Shown one piece after another: positions 17,162 to 25,316 of a stretch of 64,000 nt of DNA (within the stretch, counting starts at the first letter, position 1; the number at the start of each line of letters is the position of its first letter). Under the pieces are notes generated by a model. The model did not search any database. It saw only the letters and a program-made list of their open reading frames with translations, and was not told the origin of the DNA. Origin of the DNA: Albimonas donghaensis (GTDB lineage Bacteria; Pseudomonadota; Alphaproteobacteria; Rhodobacterales; Rhodobacteraceae); the NCBI RefSeq assembly GCF_900106695.1, contig NZ_FNMZ01000001.1, positions 310,001-374,000 on the forward strand. The letters run 5' to 3'. The position numbers and the translations under genes are program-made.

Positions 17162-17489
17162 GGTTGGTCTCCATCATCTGGTCTCGGATTTCGTGGGGGC
17201 TGACGCCCATCAGCGACAGCAGCTCCAGGGCGAAGTCGCGCCGCTCGGCCTCCGCCGCCTGTTCCAGCGGGTCGCGCGCGATCTCGCCGCCGGCCGTCCG
17301 GGGGCTCGCGGCCAGCACCCGGCCCAGCTGCAACAGGTCGTCGGCCAGGCGCGGGTCGGTCTCGAAGGCTCGCCCCCAGCGGCGCGCGCGGGCGGAGGTC
17401 ATGCGCAGCACGCCGCGCCGCACCGCCCGGTCGCCCTCGCCGATCAGATCGGCGAGGGCGATATGGAGGGGCGCCCAGATGCGGGTCAT
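17124..17489 (-). CDS. Hypothetical phage protein in the head gene cluster
   Basis: Encodes 121 residues starting MTRIWAPLHIALADLIGEGD. The ATG at 17489 overlaps the stop of the gene before it (ATGA). The protein is helical and ends in an acidic tail ('TTDDDDGPLG') that overlaps the scaffold gene. No family recognised. The tight coupling on both sides supports that it is real. Confidence 0.6.
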   Translation of the reverse strand: MTRIWAPLHIALADLIGEGDRAVRRGVLRMTSARARRWGRAFETDPRLADDLLQLGRVLAASPRTAGGEIARDPLEQAAEAERRDFALELLSLMGVSPHEIRDQMMETNHATTDDDDGPLG

Positions 17490-17770
17490 GGCGCAGCCGC
17501 CTCGCGGCACTCGGCTCTGAACTGTTGCTCGCTCAACCGAACCCAGCCGTCCACTTCCCGCACCATCCAGTCGCCACTCTGAAGTTCGACTTCACCGTGT
17601 TTCGCTGGAGCGACCAGCGAAAATCGGAAAGCGCCTGCGTCGTTGGTCGGACGCTGGCGCAGCCAGAACCCTCCTTTCAGCTCGAACGGCGCGAGGCGCT
17701 CCCCGGTGACGAATTCGCAGACTTCCCGCGCATTTCGGCCCGTGTAACGAATGGCTCGGAGTGCGCCCAT
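17486..17770 (-). CDS. Small conserved-type phage protein next to the portal gene
   Basis: Encodes 94 residues starting MGALRAIRYTGRNAREVCEF. It begins with 'YTGRNAREVCEFV' and ends with a 'SGDWMVREVDGWVRLSEQQF' segment. This is the same plan as a very common small phage protein whose C-terminus reads like '[21 protein letters not shown]'. The start overlaps the portal stop by one base (TGATG). The exact function of that family is not known to me. Confidence 0.7.
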   Translation of the reverse strand: MGALRAIRYTGRNAREVCEFVTGERLAPFELKGGFWLRQRPTNDAGAFRFSLVAPAKHGEVELQSGDWMVREVDGWVRLSEQQFRAECREAAAP

Positions 17771-19398
17771 CACGCGGCCCCCTCGGGCTGGGCCGCGGCG
17801 ATGTCGCGGGCGATCCCTCCGCCGGCCTGCGCCGCCTCCAGCATCGCCGCGGCCTGCTGCTGCTCGGCCCGCGCCGCCCGCATCTGACCGGCTTCGTCGC
17901 GCGACCGCAGCAGGCGGGCCGGGGCGCCGCGGGCCTCGGCCAGCACTTCCACGATGTCGTCTTCGGACAGTCGGTCCAGCACGTCCGGCTTGACCTGGGC
18001 GAGCGGGCCGAGGTCCGACAGCAGCCGGACCGTCGCCGCGCCCTCGGCCGAGCGCGCGGCCATGGCGGCGGCGGAGGTGTATTCCACGGTCAGCGGCGAG
18101 CCCGCGGCCTCGGGCGGGGGCGCCGGCATCTGGCCGGCCTTCCACAACAAGGCGAAGCGGCGGGCGATCTTGGGGGCCAGGTATTCCTCCTGGATGCGGC
18201 CCAGATGCGGGGCCATCAGGCGCAGCTTTTCCTCCTGGCGCTCGATCACTTCGGTCGCGGTCATGCCGGTGCGGCCGGCGAGGTTCATCAGCGACCAGTG
18301 GTGCGCGTCGCGCATTTCCTCGACGGCCTGCTGCTGCATTTCCAGCGACAGGCCGGTGCGCGCCGTAGTGTCGAGCGCGCGCACCAGCTGGCGCCCCGCC
18401 ATGTCGACGCCGCCGTAGATCATGGCGCCGGGACGGACGCGGCCGCTCAAGGGCCAGTCCTCTTTCGAGGGAGCGAGCAAGGTTGGGTCCGCGGCCCGCT
18501 GGCCCGCCCGGAGGTTCGCCGCGGTCATCAGCTCCAGTTTGCGGGCGGCGGGCAGGGCGGTCCATCCAGGGCCGCGGGCGTAGACCTGGCCCGTCTCCAC
18601 GTCCCAGCGCGGCGCGAAAAACGGCATGTCGTCGTAACCGCCGTGACGCAGGACCGTGCCGCCTTCCTCGGCCGCGTGGATCGAGAACCACCGCTTGCCG
18701 GTCGGGCCGAGCCTGCCGCGCCGCCAGGCGTGGTTGCGGCCGACATGGTGGTAGAAGGTCACGCGGTCGCGCGAGCCCTTGTCGGCCAGCTCGCGTAGCT
18801 TCTCGGGCAAGGGGTCGTAGCCATACCGCTGCGCCGCGGCCGTGGGCGTGAGCCTGAATTTGCGGATCACTTCGGTGACGCGGCCGTAGGCGTCGATGTC
18901 ATAGCAGCATTCGGCCATGCTCAGGGTCACGTCCAGGAACCCGGTCTCGCCCGGCGGCTGCTCGTCGTATTGGGCGGCGTTGCCGAACACCGACACGTCG
19001 CCGAACAGCTGCGCCGCGGCCGAGTAGAATGGCGAGTTGGCCGGGGCGAAGCTCAGCAGCAGGCGGCGGCTGGCGGTGTCGAGCCATTCGCGCATCGGCT
19101 GGAAGTCGCGCAGCCGCTCGTCGGGCGTGGTCAGGGCGAACCAGCGGTTGGCCGAGTTGGTCAGGGTCCCGTGCAGGCCGGCGGAGAAGTTCTGCGCGGC
19201 GATGATCCCGGCGCTGTTGAGGATCTTTTCGCGGCGATGCGCGCCCGGATCGGCCGCGGTGAAGCCGCCGCGCGAAGGGCGCAGCAGCTGGCCCAGCTCC
19301 ATCCAGTCCTGTTCGTGTTCGGTGCGCGCGCCTTTCAGCTCCTGCCAGACGCGGATCGCGGCTTCGGCCCGCGGGTCCTTCTCGATGGCGGAGGTCAT
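17770..19398 (-). CDS. Portal (head-to-tail connector) protein
   Basis: Encodes 542 residues starting MTSAIEKDPRAEAAIRVWQE. The ATG at 19398 overlaps the preceding stop. The sequence matches the T7-like head-tail connector family: 'ILNSAGIIAAQNFSAGLHGT', 'SANRWFALTTPDERL', 'DVSVFGNAAQYDE' and a helical C-terminus with a long Ala/Gln stretch. The portal forms the dodecameric DNA gate and docks the terminase. Its length agrees with the family (about 500-560). Confidence 0.9.
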   Translation of the reverse strand: MTSAIEKDPRAEAAIRVWQELKGARTEHEQDWMELGQLLRPSRGGFTAADPGAHRREKILNSAGIIAAQNFSAGLHGTLTNSANRWFALTTPDERLRDFQPMREWLDTASRRLLLSFAPANSPFYSAAAQLFGDVSVFGNAAQYDEQPPGETGFLDVTLSMAECCYDIDAYGRVTEVIRKFRLTPTAAAQRYGYDPLPEKLRELADKGSRDRVTFYHHVGRNHAWRRGRLGPTGKRWFSIHAAEEGGTVLRHGGYDDMPFFAPRWDVETGQVYARGPGWTALPAARKLELMTAANLRAGQRAADPTLLAPSKEDWPLSGRVRPGAMIYGGVDMAGRQLVRALDTTARTGLSLEMQQQAVEEMRDAHHWSLMNLAGRTGMTATEVIERQEEKLRLMAPHLGRIQEEYLAPKIARRFALLWKAGQMPAPPPEAAGSPLTVEYTSAAAMAARSAEGAATVRLLSDLGPLAQVKPDVLDRLSEDDIVEVLAEARGAPARLLRSRDEAGQMRAARAEQQQAAAMLEAAQAGGGIARDIAAAQPEGAA

Positions 19399-19592
19399 CA
19401 CGCGGCCCCCAGCTGACGGTTGGCGGGCCGCCCGCCGGGGATGCCGGCGGGCGAGGTCAGGATATTCGCCGCGGCCCCGGCGCGCATCCGCTGCATGACG
19501 CGAGCCAGCGAGGCGTCGCGGTTCGCCTCGGCGTTGTCCGGGGCCGGGATGATCGGCGCGGCGGTTTTGGGGGCGGAACCCATCATGCACAT
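19398..19592 (-). CDS. Small phage structural protein (MC...P-rich type)
   Basis: Encodes 64 residues starting MCMMGSAPKTAAPIIPAPDN. The Met-Cys start, the Pro/Ala-rich front part and the 'AGAAANILTSPAGIPG' end follow a small protein type often found next to podovirus portal genes. It is coupled to the portal gene by a one-base overlap. Function unknown; a minor head or internal component is possible. Confidence 0.6.
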   Translation of the reverse strand: MCMMGSAPKTAAPIIPAPDNAEANRDASLARVMQRMRAGAAANILTSPAGIPGGRPANRQLGAA

Positions 19593-19606
19593 GGGGCGAT
19601 CTCCGT

Positions 19607-20149
19607 TCAGAAGGGGAGGCCGGGAAGCAGGGCGAACTGCTGGAGGGGGGCAGGGTCGTCGATGAACCGGGGGACGGTCGCTTCGCGCGCGAAGCCGATG
19701 GCGGTCAGCAGAGCCGGCGCGGTCGGGTGGCTGCTCCAGCAGCGCGCCTCGATCCGCGCCACGCCCCGCGCCTGCGCCCAGGCGGGCAGGTCGGCGCGCA
19801 TGGCTGCGGCGAGCTGCGCGAGCGGGCGCCGCCAGCGCCGATGATCGCGGGCCAGCAGCGCGCCGGCGAAGCATCCGGGCATGTAGACCGGCGAGAAGCC
19901 GACGAGGGCGAAGGGCAGGGCCCCCCCTTCCGGCGCGTGCCGCCAGACGGTGAAGAACAGCCCGCCCGCCGCCTCCTGACAGATCAGCTGGCGCAGCGCG
20001 TCGCCGGCATCGAAGTGTGAACCCAGCGTGAAAGCAGCCTCCATCCGGTCGTGCGCGTCCAGGTCGGTCAGCACGGCCAGGGCCGGGGCCGGGGCCAGCG
20101 GCTCCATGCTGAGCCCGCGCCAGGCGGGGGAGCGAAGCCCGTCGATCAT
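19607..20149 (-). CDS. gp13-like virion protein with GNAT-like fold
   Basis: Encodes 180 residues starting MIDGLRSPAWRGLSMEPLAP. The ATG at 20149 overlaps the terminase stop (ATGA). The C-terminal half has an acetyltransferase-like ending ('GVARIEARCWSSHPTAPALL' then 'IGFAREATVPRF'). The middle 'ALVGFSPVYMPGCFAGALLA' fits the beta strands. T7 gp13, a virion protein, has a similarly degenerate GNAT-like layout. Enzymatic activity is unproven. Confidence 0.55.
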   Translation of the reverse strand: MIDGLRSPAWRGLSMEPLAPAPALAVLTDLDAHDRMEAAFTLGSHFDAGDALRQLICQEAAGGLFFTVWRHAPEGGALPFALVGFSPVYMPGCFAGALLARDHRRWRRPLAQLAAAMRADLPAWAQARGVARIEARCWSSHPTAPALLTAIGFAREATVPRFIDDPAPLQQFALLPGLPF

Positions 20150-21819
20150 CGTTCGGCCCCCGCATAGGGGGCCGACACGTCCCAGCCGGTCTCCAGCCCG
20201 CGCGCCTCGGCCGGCGCGCCGCGCCGGCGGTCGGACGAGGCGCGGGCGTGGAAGCCGGACGGGCCGGCCGCGCCCCGCGCCTCCGACAACAGCAGGTATT
20301 GCAGGGCGTCCATGGCGTTCGCCTCGACCAGTTTCTTGTTCGGGATCTTCCGCTTGTTGCCCGACGCGTCGACTTCCTCGGTCCAGACGTAGCGGGCTTC
20401 GAAACCGCCCCGCAGATACCGGCAGGACGGGTCCAGGATCAGGCCGGGGCGTCCCTCGCGCAGGAATTCCAGTGGCGCGCGCACCGCCTCCAGCCGGGGG
20501 TTGATCCGGTTCGCCCCGATCCGCTGCGGGCGCACCCGGAACCCGGCGGTCTGGCCGACGATCCGGTTCCATGTCGCGTTCTCCGCGGCCTGCGCGGCCT
20601 CGGCCTCGCCGGCCACGTCGCCCCAGGCTTCCTCCACGCGCAGGCCGGGGAAGCGTTCGTCCAGCAGGTCGGCCAGCCGCTCGCCGAACACCCTCGCCAG
20701 CAGATGCTCGGTCGGAAACATCAGCTCGGCGAGGATGGTCCAGCGCATCGGCGGTTCGAACTGGCCGATCACCGCGGCGGGGGTGAAGCCCTGGTCGAGC
20801 CCGATGCGCAGCCCGCGGGCCGGATCGGCGCGCAGCCGGTCGGGCGCGACATGGATCGCCGGGTTGAACTCGCGCTTGAAGACCGGATCACCGGCCTTGA
20901 TGAAGGCCGGGCGGTTGTCGATCAGGCGCGTGACCTGATCGCCGCGCCCGGCCAGCGTCATGGTCGCGATCTGGCGGGCGTAGTAGCCGGGCGCAAGGTT
21001 CGACAGGTTCTCCGCGCCGGGCTCGCGGGCGCCCGGCTGGCGGTGGAAGTTGATCCGGATGGGCTTCGCGCCTTCCTCCAGCCCCTCGCTGAGCTGGCGC
21101 GCGATCCGCTCGCGCTCCTGGTCGTCGTGAAAGACGCGATAGGTCCAGTTGTCCTCGTCGGGCGCGTTGAGGTCGAAGCACATCTGGCCCCAGCTGCGCA
21201 GCTCGGGCGGGTATCCCGCGAAATGCGAGCGGGCGGGGTATCGATCGATGCGGCCGATCCCGGTGGTCAGCACCTCCACGGGCAGGGTGTCGGCCTCGTT
21301 CCCGTAGATGTCCGTGACCTGCCAGCCCCGCATGGCCTCGATCACGTTGTCACCGAAGGCCAGGAACTCGGCCACCCATTCGATCTCGCCGAACTCGTCT
21401 TCGAAGCGGACGGTGTGGCTCACCGGGTCGCCGCGCCCGCCGGCCCAGATGCCGAGCGCCTTGGGGACCGTCTCCAGGTAGGACGGAATGGTGGTGGCCC
21501 ACAGCTGGCGATAGGTCTCGCGGACCAGGCCGAGCTTGTAGCGCCGCACCCCGTCCTCGACCGACCGCGGCATCATCATCGCGCGCCGGACGCGGGACAT
21601 GAGCGCGGTCGTGGTCTTGCCCGAGCCGACCGGCCCCTGGATCGCCACCACGTCCGCGTCGTCATCGAAGAAGGCTTGCGCCACCGGGCCGGGGAAGGTC
21701 ACATGGGCGGCGGAGGGCATGTCGCCCATGGCCCCGCCGGGCAGCTCGCGCACGGCGTCAGCGGCTCCCATACCCTCCAGCCGGGCCGCAGCGGCCCCGA
21801 TCCCCGCACCCTCGGTCAT
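20146..21819 (-). CDS. Terminase large subunit
   Basis: Encodes 557 residues starting MTEGAGIGAAAARLEGM. The ATG at 21819 is chosen because a GGGGGAG site precedes it and the upstream extension is Pro/Arg noise. The Walker A motif is 'GPVGSGKTT' (62-70). The nuclease half contains 'IGLDQGFTPAAVIGQ', with a likely metal-binding Asp, and the closing 'VEANAMDALQYLL' helix with its conserved Asp. The enzyme packages DNA through the portal and cuts concatemers. Confidence 0.9.
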   Translation of the reverse strand: MTEGAGIGAAAARLEGMGAADAVRELPGGAMGDMPSAAHVTFPGPVAQAFFDDDADVVAIQGPVGSGKTTTALMSRVRRAMMMPRSVEDGVRRYKLGLVRETYRQLWATTIPSYLETVPKALGIWAGGRGDPVSHTVRFEDEFGEIEWVAEFLAFGDNVIEAMRGWQVTDIYGNEADTLPVEVLTTGIGRIDRYPARSHFAGYPPELRSWGQMCFDLNAPDEDNWTYRVFHDDQERERIARQLSEGLEEGAKPIRINFHRQPGAREPGAENLSNLAPGYYARQIATMTLAGRGDQVTRLIDNRPAFIKAGDPVFKREFNPAIHVAPDRLRADPARGLRIGLDQGFTPAAVIGQFEPPMRWTILAELMFPTEHLLARVFGERLADLLDERFPGLRVEEAWGDVAGEAEAAQAAENATWNRIVGQTAGFRVRPQRIGANRINPRLEAVRAPLEFLREGRPGLILDPSCRYLRGGFEARYVWTEEVDASGNKRKIPNKKLVEANAMDALQYLLLSEARGAAGPSGFHARASSDRRRGAPAEARGLETGWDVSAPYAGAER

Positions 21820-22045
21820 CGCGCTCCCCCTACCCCAGACAGAGCCCCCCCGTTTCCGGCTGCGCCTCGTCCGGCGGGTCGGCCGGGAAGGCTGAACGGG
21901 GTCGGAGCGGGGGGCATGTCTTGCGCGCGCCGGCCCGGCCCCCCCCGGCCGCGGCCCGCGGGCGCGGGGGCGGGCGCGAAGGCGGGGGGGCGGGCGCGGG
22001 CGACCAGGGCGGGCACGGAGGCGCGGCCGGCGGCGGCGAGGCACG

Positions 22046-22074
22046 CGGCCCGCTTATATTCGATAAGCGGGCCG
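22046..22074. other. Strong 12-bp hairpin between the terminase genes
   Basis: A perfect 12-bp inverted repeat (CGGCCCGCTTAT / ATAAGCGGGCCG) around a 5-base loop ATTCG. It lies in the 304-base stretch between the two terminase genes (21,820-22,123), whose remainder is extreme GC with poly-C and poly-G runs and no credible gene. There is no T run on the minus strand after it, so it is not a classic terminator. It could be an mRNA stem controlling large terminase expression, or part of the packaging site. Confidence 0.6.
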
Positions 22075-22123
22075 AGGGCGATTTTGCCCTGCGTTTTCAA
22101 TGGCTTGGTTCGAGCGTCCGACT

Positions 22124-22777
22124 TCATTCGTCCGACCCCTCGTCTTCGTCGCCGCTAACCTCTTGATTTCGTTGGGGTTGGCTCGGCATCGGTGGCGGGG
22201 CGTAGACGGACGCCGCGACGGTCCGCGCCTCGCCCTCGATCACCCGCGCCCCGTCGCCCGGCGCGCCCTGGGCGACCGGCGCGGGCAGGTTGATGAAGGT
22301 GACGGGCGCGCCGCCGCCCTGGTCGGGCGTGACCTTCGCCAGACCGTAGGGCAGCAGCGCCTCGTTGGCCCGCCGTATCTCGCCCGCCACCTGGAAGACG
22401 ATGGCGATGCGGGCCGCGGGCGTCGCCTCGCCGCCGCTCCAGGCAATGATCTGCTCGGCCCGCGCCATCGCCCGTTCCCACAGATCCCCGTCGCCCAGGT
22501 CGAGCCCGGCGAGGCGAGCCAGCTGGTCCTCGGGCATCGCCCAGCCGCGAGCGGCGAACATCTTGCGCAGCTCGGCCCGCTTCACCCGGTTCCGCGACCC
22601 GGCCGGCCGGCCCGGCCCGCGCCGCTCGCCCTCGGCCGGAGGGGGCGGTGAGGCGTCGGCCCGGTCGGCCGGGGCCAGGAGGGACAGTTGCTCGGCCCGC
22701 TCGCGGCCCGCGGCCATGCGCTCGGCGGCAGCGGCGGCGAGCTTCTGCGCCTGGCCGGCCTTCTTCCCGCCGCTCAT
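22124..22777 (-). CDS. Putative small terminase subunit
   Basis: Encodes 217 residues starting MSGGKKAGQAQKLAAAAAER. The ATG at 22777 has GGGGA upstream; a longer start at 22819 is possible. It contains 'RRGPGRPAGSRNR', a basic motif common in small terminases and packaging proteins of such phages, a helical centre, and an acidic C-terminus ('SGDEDEGSDE'). It is the first gene of the leftward late operon, where small terminases usually lie. Assignment rests mainly on position and the basic motif. Confidence 0.55.
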   Translation of the reverse strand: MSGGKKAGQAQKLAAAAAERMAAGRERAEQLSLLAPADRADASPPPPAEGERRGPGRPAGSRNRVKRAELRKMFAARGWAMPEDQLARLAGLDLGDGDLWERAMARAEQIIAWSGGEATPAARIAIVFQVAGEIRRANEALLPYGLAKVTPDQGGGAPVTFINLPAPVAQGAPGDGARVIEGEARTVAASVYAPPPMPSQPQRNQEVSGDEDEGSDE

Positions 22778-22845
22778 GCCGAGATCCCCGCTTTGTTTAT
22801 TGGTTTCAGCGGGTTGCACGGCATCGGCGACGCCTCGGCAGGGGC

Positions 22846-22878
22846 GTCGCTGCTTTGTCGCTGGTCTGTCGCTGCTGT
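22846..22878 (+). repeat. Three 11-bp direct repeats, left array of a mirrored pair
   Basis: GTCGCTGCTTT, GTCGCTGGTCT and GTCGCTGCTGT follow one another without gap; the 7-base core GTCGCTG recurs at exactly 11 bp (22846, 22857, 22868). An AT-rich stretch follows immediately (22876-22905). A mirror-image array lies 153 bp to the right. One-helical-turn spacing is what iteron-type binding sites show. The gene-free stretch 22,778-23,217 also holds single AGCGAC/GTCGCT copies at 22912, 22919, 22985, 22993 and 23079. Confidence 0.8.
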
Positions 22879-23031
22879 TTGTTTATCTATTTCAAGGAGA
22901 TAGAGAGGAAGAGCGACAAGCGACGACGAAGCGCGCGCGCGCGCATGATCGCGCGCGCGCATGTGAGGGGGGCGTGCAAATCCTGTCGCTCCGTCGCTGA
23001 TCGACGGCAAGATGTTGATATGAAAAGAAGA

Positions 23032-23064
23032 ACACCAGCGACACACCAGCGACAAAGCAGCGAC
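23032..23064 (-). repeat. Three 11-bp direct repeats, right array in opposite orientation
   Basis: ACACCAGCGAC, ACACCAGCGAC and AAAGCAGCGAC in tandem, the reverse complement of the left-array unit (consensus GTCGCTGSTKT on the other strand), again with an 11-bp period. Together the two arrays frame an AT-rich element and an alternating CG tract. Candidate replication origin or late-operon operator of the prophage. Confidence 0.8.
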
Positions 23065-23217
23065 AACGCCCCCGACCCGTCGCTGCGCGACAGCCCCCGA
23101 TGGGCGCAACCAAAGGGCGAGTATGCCGGACCCGCGACGCGGATCAAGGCTTCCGTCCATGGGTCCGGGAGCGGGCGCAGCAAGGGGCGTCGGGGTGCAG
23201 GGCACGTCCTGGTCCTC

Positions 23218-25098
23218 TCAGTCTTCGGGGGTGTCGGTGGGGGCCTCGTCGGGCTCGGCCGAGAGGTCGAGCAACTCGACCAGCGGCACGTCCATGTAGC
23301 GGACGCTACGGCCGTCGAAGCGGGTCGAGGACTTGGGCACCACGGCGCCGGGCACGCGGCGCAGGGACTGCGCCCACACGCCGGTCTGCCCGGCGCCGGC
23401 CCACCATTGAGTGTCGCGGAACAGGTTCGCCAGCAGCGGATGGCTGTTGGCGATCCAGACGCGGGCGCGACGCCCCGTGCCCTGCACGCGGATCCCGTAT
23501 CGGGGCAGGAAGGACTTGGCGTCGGCCACGCTCGGCCCGGTCTCGCGTTCCTCGGTGGTCTGGAGGCAGGCCGCGGCCAGCAGCAGCGCGCCGATGGAGA
23601 AGCGTGAGCCCCCGCGCCACGCCTCCACCTGCTGGCCCAGCAGCCAGGTCGCCAGGCGCTGCCAGTCCCGCGCCTGGTCGGTCTGCTCGCCCACCAGGCT
23701 CGCGGCGAGCTGCGCGGCCCAGCCGTCGCATCGGCCCGGCAGGGGAACCGCGTCCTCCATGCACATGTCGGCCATCGCCAGCAGCGTTCCGAACTGGTCG
23801 GCGCCTCGGGCGTTGTGGCCCTGGCGGGCGAGGGCCGCGCGATACAGCTCCAGCGTCTGGTGCCATCGCGGCCACTGGTCGATGATCCGGGTTCGCAGCG
23901 CACGCCCGAGCTGGCGCATCCGGTCAGGGCGCAGGGACGGCGGCGTCACGCCCCGCCCCAGCGGCTCCAGCTCCAGCAGCGCCATGCGGCTGATGTCCTG
24001 GTCGAGCATGGCCGGGCGCAGGATGGAGGACAGGAGGAAGCAGCTGCGGGCCTTGAACTCTGAGCCCTTGTGATCCGAGCCGCCGCGCAGGATCACGCCG
24101 CCGCTCGCCGCCTGGCGCGCCAGTTTGATGACGCCTGAAACCCGCGTCCGACTGTCCACGTCCGGCTCGACCTCATCGAGGGCGACGGGCAGGGCGTCGG
24201 TCCCCAGCATCTGCCAGAGGCTGGCGGGGGTCGCGTCGGAGGATTGCAGCAGCGCGCCCTCGCCGCCCAGCACGTTGCCGATCAGTCCTTGCAACGTGCT
24301 CTTGCCCGTGCCGGCGTCGCCGGTGATCCAGACCAGCGGGCGCCAGGGCAGGGCGCCGCCGAACAGCGCGCAGCCGATCCAGCCCAGCAGCAGGAAGGCG
24401 TCGACATGCCGGCGCTGCCAGCTCCAGGTATCCAGCAGCTCCAGCAGCGCGTCGGGCGCGCTCTCCACTTCGGGGCCGGGGGGCAGGGGGCGCGGGATGC
24501 GGGGGGCGGAGGGATAGACGAAGCCCTCCAGCTCGCCCGGATCGTGCCAGACGCCCCGGTGCAGCACGGCGTCGCCGCAATGCAGGATCAGCCCGCCGTC
24601 GCCATCGGTCCACGCGCCCCGGCCTCGGAGGCGCTGGAGCGGGTTCCATATGCCCTGGTCGGCGGCGGCGCGCTGCATGGCGGCCGCGGCCTTGGACTGG
24701 TCCCAGCCGATCACGTCGCCGCTCTTGGCCTGGCGTTTGAAGTGGCGGCGCAGTTCTTCCTCGCGCCCGCCGAAGATGTGCAGGATCGTGTCGCGGTCGT
24801 GCTTGCTCACGTCCCTGATCTGGCCCAGCCAGTCGATATACCAGCTGACCTTGCCATGGACGCCGAGCGCCTTGACCGGGCAGCCGTCATAGATCTCGCC
24901 TCGGGCGGGCTGGCCCTTCCTGGGCGGAGCGGAACCGCTGGTGCGCCCGCCTCGGGCGCCGCCCTTGGCCTTTCTGGCCTCGCCCTCCGCAAACTCCGTC
25001 GCCTTGGCGGATAGCTGCTGGCGCGCCGGTTCGGGCGCGTCCAGCTCGCTCGCCAGCACGCGCAGCGTGGGCCGAGGGCTGTCGCCGCCGCTGGTCAT
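23218..25098 (-). CDS. Phage SF3-like helicase / primase-associated ATPase
   Basis: Encodes 626 residues starting MTSGGDSPRPTLRVLASELD. The ATG at 25098 overlaps the preceding stop. The N-terminal part (60-210) is a beta-rich region typical of phage primase-helicase proteins. The ATPase core has Walker A 'GDAGTGKST' (260-268), Walker B 'LPVALDEVEP' (303-312) and a sensor region around 'ARSCFLLSSILRPAM'. The C-terminal ~250 residues are helical. It would unwind prophage DNA at the origin, next to the repeat arrays and together with the Toprim primase. Confidence 0.75.
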   Translation of the reverse strand: MTSGGDSPRPTLRVLASELDAPEPARQQLSAKATEFAEGEARKAKGGARGGRTSGSAPPRKGQPARGEIYDGCPVKALGVHGKVSWYIDWLGQIRDVSKHDRDTILHIFGGREEELRRHFKRQAKSGDVIGWDQSKAAAAMQRAAADQGIWNPLQRLRGRGAWTDGDGGLILHCGDAVLHRGVWHDPGELEGFVYPSAPRIPRPLPPGPEVESAPDALLELLDTWSWQRRHVDAFLLLGWIGCALFGGALPWRPLVWITGDAGTGKSTLQGLIGNVLGGEGALLQSSDATPASLWQMLGTDALPVALDEVEPDVDSRTRVSGVIKLARQAASGGVILRGGSDHKGSEFKARSCFLLSSILRPAMLDQDISRMALLELEPLGRGVTPPSLRPDRMRQLGRALRTRIIDQWPRWHQTLELYRAALARQGHNARGADQFGTLLAMADMCMEDAVPLPGRCDGWAAQLAASLVGEQTDQARDWQRLATWLLGQQVEAWRGGSRFSIGALLLAAACLQTTEERETGPSVADAKSFLPRYGIRVQGTGRRARVWIANSHPLLANLFRDTQWWAGAGQTGVWAQSLRRVPGAVVPKSSTRFDGRSVRYMDVPLVELLDLSAEPDEAPTDTPED

Positions 25099-25316
25099 CG
25101 TCCCTTCGCATCCATGGCGCGCAGCTCGGCGGTGATCGCGGCTTCGGCTGCGTCGACTGCGGCGGTCATGTCGGCGAGGGACCGACGCGCTTCGGCGATG
25201 TGGTCTCGGCCCTCCTTGAGGATGACGCGCGCGGCGCCGGGATGCCCGACGCCCGCGCGGCCACGGGCTTTTGGGGGCGCTTCCTCCGCGCGCCTGATCC
25301 GGGTTTCGATCCTCAT
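25095..25316 (-). CDS. Small helical phage protein of unknown function
   Basis: Encodes 73 residues starting MRIETRIRRAEEAPPKARGR. Basic N-terminus and a helical C-terminus ('DHIAEARRSLADMTAAVDAA'). It is coupled by 4-bp overlaps to the Toprim gene before it and the helicase gene after it, so it is very probably translated. No family recognised. Confidence 0.65.
   Translation of the reverse strand: MRIETRIRRAEEAPPKARGRAGVGHPGAARVILKEGRDHIAEARRSLADMTAAVDAAEAAITAELRAMDAKGR

Noticed and set aside
290-22158. Very long plus-strand ORFs (for example 2047-3840, 5435-7681, 10031-12772, 12418-14286, 20248-22158)
   Set aside because: They mirror well-supported phage genes on the minus strand, are rich in Gly/Arg/Ala/His and lack ribosome binding sites or recognisable domains. 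High GC keeps antisense frames open.
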